In this document: piece by piece, positions 6,558-9,545 of the stretch | Layout of the letters: the number at the start of each line of letters is the position of its first letter | Numbering within the stretch: the stretch's first letter is position 1 | Assembly (NCBI GenBank): GCA_002376965.1 | Contig: DFOV01000188.1 | Span: 2,361 to 11,905, forward strand | Length of the DNA stretch: 9,545 bases | DNA from: Gammaproteobacteria bacterium UBA3532 | GTDB lineage: Bacteria > Pseudomonadota > Gammaproteobacteria > Enterobacterales > UBA3532 | Direction: 5' to 3' | The notes under the pieces: model-generated | Told to the model about the DNA's origin: nothing | What the model saw: only the letters and a program-made list of their open reading frames with translations | The model's database searches: none | Made by a program: the position numbers and the translations under genes

Positions 6558-6628
6558 GCCTTAAATAGCTACTGGATATAAAGTGATTTAGTGCCGAATG
6601 GATAGCAGGTTTAAGGCATCTCGGCACT
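6558..6628 (+). ncRNA. Possible pseudoknot-forming leader of zorA
   Basis: Two perfect 8-bp inverted repeats interleave. GCCTTAAA (6558-6565) pairs with TTTAAGGC (6610-6617), and AGTGCCGA (6590-6597) pairs with TCGGCACT (6621-6628). The order A-B-A'-B' is that of an H-type pseudoknot, or of two alternative hairpins. The structure ends 15 bases before the zorA Shine-Dalgarno (6643-6647), so it could affect translation if transcription starts upstream of 6558. Confidence 0.4.
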
Positions 6629-6653
6629 GATTCGCGAACAACTAGGAAATATC

Positions 6654-8666
6654 ATGATAACTACCGATTACAGTTTATCTAAACTATGGCCAGACTTTCC
6701 CCTTTTGTTAGAGTTTGACTTTACTTCGCCAGGAGGCTTGAGTGCATGGGTTATAGCCTTTTTAATCCTTAGTCTTTTTATCGCAATCGGGTTTTCGCTA
6801 TGGAAATTCTTCGGCGCGAAAGCCGATCTAAAGTATTACAGCGCTTTGATTAAAGGATTAACACATGAGCAATTGCTTGAACGACGTCGGGAAATTAATA
6901 ATGCGGCTGATCCCGATACAGAAAGAGGTAAACTTTGGCGAGAATTTGATGAATCATTGGTACATATACCGCAAAAGCAGCGGTTGTGTAACACGCTGGA
7001 TGCCGCACACTTTTTTAACACCCATACCATTGCTCGAGGGCTAACAGAAAACCGTTTACTAGCCGCCGTTCCTGGTTTTCTCACAGCCATCGGTGTTATC
7101 GGTACCTTTGCGGGGCTTCAATTGGGGTTGGGGCCTCTGGGAGAGCTGGATCCTAATAATGCCAATGTTGATGATCTCACTCAGGGTATCTTTGGCATGA
7201 TTGGCGGTGCTTCCATTGCCTTTATGACATCCGTCTGGGGGGTATTTACCAGTCTAGTTTTTAACTTCGTTGAAAAAATTCTAGAAAGATGGATTCGCGC
7301 TGACATTGGCTCGTTTCAGAACCAGGTGGATTACCTTTACCCACGAATCACAGCTGAGCAAAGCCTTTCCAATATTGAAGATTTTACGCGCCAGAGCAAT
7401 GAGCGGTTGGCCGAGCTGGATGAAAAGATCGGGCATAAAATGCAAGAAGCGATGAGGCAGGCTTCTGATGCGATTAGTGAAAGCATGGCGCAAAGCTTGA
7501 ATAGCATCTTAGCGCCTGCCATTGAGAGCTTGGTGAATAACGCCCATTCAGGCTCTGAAAAGGCGCTAGAGTCTTTGCTTGAGCGCTTTCTCCAAGGTAT
7601 TGGGTCGGCGGGTGACTCGCAAAAGGCCATGATGGAGCAAGCGGCAAAGGAAATCTCGGTAGCATCTGGCGGCATGGCCGAGGGGTTAAATCAGTTCGCT
7701 GGCAAGCTGGAGCAACAAATTGATAGCATGATGGAAAAGAATACGGATGTGCTAAGCCAAGTAAACAGCGTTGTTCAGCAACAATTAATTGAGCAAGCAG
7801 AACAAGAAAAGCGCCGCCAAGAGTCCCTGAATACTAGTTTAGGAGACTTTATGTCCAGCCTTAAAACTCAGCTGACTTCTCTTGCCGATCAAAATGCAAC
7901 CACCCTGAAGGCCGTTCAAGGGGAGCTATCTGGTCAAATGGAAGCACAGCAGAGGCGAGAAGTCGAACGGCAAGAGACATTGCATGATCAGCTCAAAGGA
8001 TTTCAATCATCACAAGTTCGTGTTACGGAAGGTATTGATAGCGTGCTTTCTATGCAGAAGGAGCAGAACACAGAACTACTGGCTGGGTTACGGACGGTAA
8101 TTGATCGTTTTGAGCAACTTTCTGCGAGCAACCAAAGCGCGTCAACTGCCATGCAGGCCACTTCCACAGAGCTGAAGGCCGGGGCAAACCAGTTAGGTAT
8201 GCTATCCGCTAACCTCAAGACGGCCATTAATAATTTCGGAGAGCAGTTGTCGGCAGCGTTAACCATGGCCGAAAATGCCAGTAAATCGAATAAAGAAGTA
8301 TCAGCATTATTTGAACTGGTTGTCTCGGATCTTGGACAGGCCGGAGAGCAGATTACAGGTGCTTCTCGCACATTGAACGAGGCAGCCACAAAAGCAGAAA
8401 ATGGCTTGTCGTCGGTTGACCGTCATTTCAACGAGCTGGCAGAATCTTTGAAGAGGCATTTGGCAGAAGTTCAAGCGCAAGTTGCTAGTTTGCTCTCTGA
8501 TTACGGAGAGCGTGTTAAAGACCAAACAGTAGCACGTATGAACACATGGAACGAACAGACTAACTCATACGCCGTAGCTATGATGAATGCGGTAAATACG
8601 CTTAATACTGTTGTGGATGAGATTGATGGAAAAATGCCTGCGCGTAATACCGGGGCCCACGTATGA
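6654..8666 (+). CDS. zorA: Zorya anti-phage defence protein ZorA (MotA/TolQ/ExbB-like)
   Basis: A 670-residue motor protein. The first membrane segment spans about 30-52. The MotA/TolQ/ExbB-like core has two more segments (about 137-160, AVPGFLTAIGVIGTFAGLQLGL, and 179-205, IFGMIGGASIAFMTSVWGVFTS). Then comes a cytoplasmic tail of about 430 residues rich in Gln, Glu, Ala and Ser and predicted to be helical or coiled coil. In Zorya systems ZorA forms a pentamer around a ZorB dimer; ion flow drives rotation, and the long tail carries the signal to effectors. The tail contains a degenerate internal repeat (about 382-400 versus 430-450). The length fits type I-like long-tailed ZorA. The start at 6654 has TAGGA six bases upstream. 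The stop overlaps zorB by ATGA. Confidence in the family is high; the subtype is not certain. Confidence 0.92.
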   Translation: MITTDYSLSKLWPDFPLLLEFDFTSPGGLSAWVIAFLILSLFIAIGFSLWKFFGAKADLKYYSALIKGLTHEQLLERRREINNAADPDTERGKLWREFDESLVHIPQKQRLCNTLDAAHFFNTHTIARGLTENRLLAAVPGFLTAIGVIGTFAGLQLGLGPLGELDPNNANVDDLTQGIFGMIGGASIAFMTSVWGVFTSLVFNFVEKILERWIRADIGSFQNQVDYLYPRITAEQSLSNIEDFTRQSNERLAELDEKIGHKMQEAMRQASDAISESMAQSLNSILAPAIESLVNNAHSGSEKALESLLERFLQGIGSAGDSQKAMMEQAAKEISVASGGMAEGLNQFAGKLEQQIDSMMEKNTDVLSQVNSVVQQQLIEQAEQEKRRQESLNTSLGDFMSSLKTQLTSLADQNATTLKAVQGELSGQMEAQQRREVERQETLHDQLKGFQSSQVRVTEGIDSVLSMQKEQNTELLAGLRTVIDRFEQLSASNQSASTAMQATSTELKAGANQLGMLSANLKTAINNFGEQLSAALTMAENASKSNKEVSALFELVVSDLGQAGEQITGASRTLNEAATKAENGLSSVDRHFNELAESLKRHLAEVQAQVASLLSDYGERVKDQTVARMNTWNEQTNSYAVAMMNAVNTLNTVVDEIDGKMPARNTGAHV

Positions 8667-9454
8667 GAGCTTTAAATGGGCGTTATAACAATCATCAGGT
8701 GGATGAGGAAAATCCATACTGGATTTCTTTTTCCGACATCATGGCCGGTTTATTGGTTGTATTTGTGTTGGCAGCTGTTGCGCTTATTTTGGAATTGACG
8801 CAAAAGAGCGAGCAATGGGACGAGGCAATTAGAGAAATCGCAAAGGCGGAACAAGTTCGCAAGGATTTGCTGAGGGAAATAGAGCACGAGCTCAACGCGA
8901 TGAGTATTCCTGTAAAAATCAGCGACAACGATACCGTATTGCGAATTCCTGAGGATGTACTGACCTTTGAGCAGGGACATTTTGATATATCCAGTGATGA
9001 CAGATCGCAACGGATAGCGCTTGATATAGGCAAGGTGCTGTTTGCAAGCATTACGAGAGACGAAAGGTGGAGGTATTTAGATACCATATTTGTAGAGGGG
9101 CATACCGACCGTGTCCCATTTCGAAGTCGTTCTATTAAGGGAAATTGGGGCCTATCTACTTTCCGAGCAATATCGGTTTGGAATTACTGGAATGAAAGTA
9201 TGGATGCGAATGCTCGTTTGGATTTGCTGAACAATCATGTTGGCAAAAAGCTGTTTTCCGTGAGCGGGTATGCCGAAACTCGCCCGGTCCCTTGTTCAAA
9301 TGCTGGCTCTGACGTTAAAGATAGTGCTATTTGCCCTGAAGGTCTTTTGGAAGAGGCGGAGTCCTTACGCAAAAACCGACGCATTGATATACGTTTCACC
9401 GTAAGACGGCCAGCGCTAGAGGATTATCAGGCAGTCAAGCAGGTATTGGATTAA
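8663..9454 (+). CDS. zorB: Zorya anti-phage defence protein ZorB (MotB/OmpA-like)
   Basis: A 263-residue inner-membrane protein with a short cytoplasmic N-terminus. One membrane segment (about 22-43) begins with YWISFSDIMAGLL, whose D25 matches the aspartate needed for ion translocation in MotB/ZorB proteins. A helical linker (about 48-80) leads to a periplasmic OmpA-like peptidoglycan-binding domain: FVEGHTDRVP (143-152), GNWGLSTFRA (160-169), SGYAETRPV (201-209) and NRRIDIRF (238-245). ZorB anchors the ZorA motor to the cell wall. Two periplasmic cysteines, C211 and C224, flank an inserted loop and could form a disulfide. The gene overlaps zorA by 4 bp with little Shine-Dalgarno of its own (GGGG about seven bases upstream), suggesting coupling. 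The next gene starts 2 nt after the stop. Confidence 0.93.
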   Translation: MRALNGRYNNHQVDEENPYWISFSDIMAGLLVVFVLAAVALILELTQKSEQWDEAIREIAKAEQVRKDLLREIEHELNAMSIPVKISDNDTVLRIPEDVLTFEQGHFDISSDDRSQRIALDIGKVLFASITRDERWRYLDTIFVEGHTDRVPFRSRSIKGNWGLSTFRAISVWNYWNESMDANARLDLLNNHVGKKLFSVSGYAETRPVPCSNAGSDVKDSAICPEGLLEEAESLRKNRRIDIRFTVRRPALEDYQAVKQVLD

Positions 9455-9456
9455 GC

Positions 9457-9545
9457 ATGCGCTTACCTGAATTACATTTCAACCTGCCTGATTGGAACGA
9501 ATCTGATTTTGAGCGCATAAAAAGGGCTGAAAAGAAGATACAAGA
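9457..9545 (+). CDS. Start of the third Zorya gene, probably zorC, cut by the window edge
   Basis: An ATG two bases after the zorB stop opens a frame that stays open for 29 codons to the edge, beginning MRLPELHFNLPDWNESDF and ending in a charged helix-like stretch. The Shine-Dalgarno is weak (GGA in the last zorB codon), which fits coupling to zorB. The third gene in type I Zorya operons is zorC; zorE (type II) or zorF (type III) are the alternatives. The visible part is too short to decide by sequence, so the name rests on position and on the long ZorA tail. Confidence 0.6.
   Translation, partial: MRLPELHFNLPDWNESDFERIKRAEKKIQ

Larger units (their letters stand above)
6197..6653. other. AT-rich non-coding region between tRNA-Val and zorA
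   Basis: About 457 bases with no supportable gene on either strand, markedly richer in A and T than the flanks, especially 6385-6500. It must hold the zorA promoter. Candidates are TATAAA at 6405-6410, whose nearest TTGCGT (6379-6384) is 20 bp away, and TATAAA at 6577-6582 with no good -35 box; neither is convincing. It also contains several inverted repeats listed separately. The zorA ribosome binding site TAGGA (6643-6647) ends six bases before the ATG. I saw no integrase, no transposase remnant and no second copy of the tRNA 3' end. Confidence 0.7.

Noticed and set aside
6171..6653. Second copy of the tRNA-Val 3' end marking an att site
   Set aside because: I searched by eye for the T-arm and acceptor sequence (such as CCAATCGCGCCT) and found no repeat in the window; an att site may lie further right.
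8003..8389. 128-codon minus-strand open frame
   Set aside because: It lies opposite the zorA tail and mirrors its regular helical codon pattern; no start signal or family resemblance.

Overview
The window looks like a chromosomal segment of a gammaproteobacterium of moderate GC content. The evidence is a Bat-type MoxR cluster containing a DUF4381 gene, a TIGR02647-family small protein, and a tRNA-Val(GAC) very like other gammaproteobacterial copies. A marine Alteromonadales- or Cellvibrionales-like host is plausible, but this is inference and the species cannot be fixed from the sequence alone.

Left half (1-5035, all minus strand): a compact operon read right to left. It runs MoxR AAA+ ATPase, DUF58 protein, DUF4381 membrane protein, BatA-like VWA protein, then a BatB-like VWA-TPR protein whose C-terminus runs off the left edge inside a Gln-rich 18-bp tandem repeat. 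The last four genes overlap their neighbours by 4, 8 and 11 bp. This is the known MoxR/VWA module, in which an ATPase is thought to work with membrane-anchored, metal-binding VWA proteins in envelope protein maturation or stress tolerance. A 68-nt gap between moxR and the DUF58 gene is built from an 18-19 bp tandem repeat that carries the DUF58 Shine-Dalgarno.

Middle (5036-6653): a divergent promoter region, a small NTF2-like (DUF4440/SnoaL type) gene, a TIGR02647 gene, a perfect 13-bp hairpin, a tRNA-Val(GAC) with its own good promoter and a CCA-containing hairpin behind it, then about 480 bp of AT-rich DNA without a gene but with several inverted repeats.

Right part (6654-9545, plus strand): the start of a Zorya anti-phage defence operon. 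zorA encodes a MotA/TolQ-like motor protein with a cytoplasmic tail of about 430 residues. zorB encodes a MotB/OmpA-like stator partner with peptidoglycan-binding motifs. A third gene, probably zorC, begins 2 nt later and runs off the edge. ZorA and ZorB are expected to form an ion-driven inner-membrane motor that senses phage-induced envelope disturbance and passes a signal along the ZorA tail to cytoplasmic effectors, which lie outside this window. Placement just downstream of a tRNA gene fits a defence-island location, although no integrase or att duplication is visible here.

The defence system belongs to a known family. The less expected features are non-coding: two interleaved perfect 8-bp inverted repeats in the zorA leader with pseudoknot topology, a palindromic operator-like site upstream of them, and the repeat-built ribosome binding region before the DUF58 gene.
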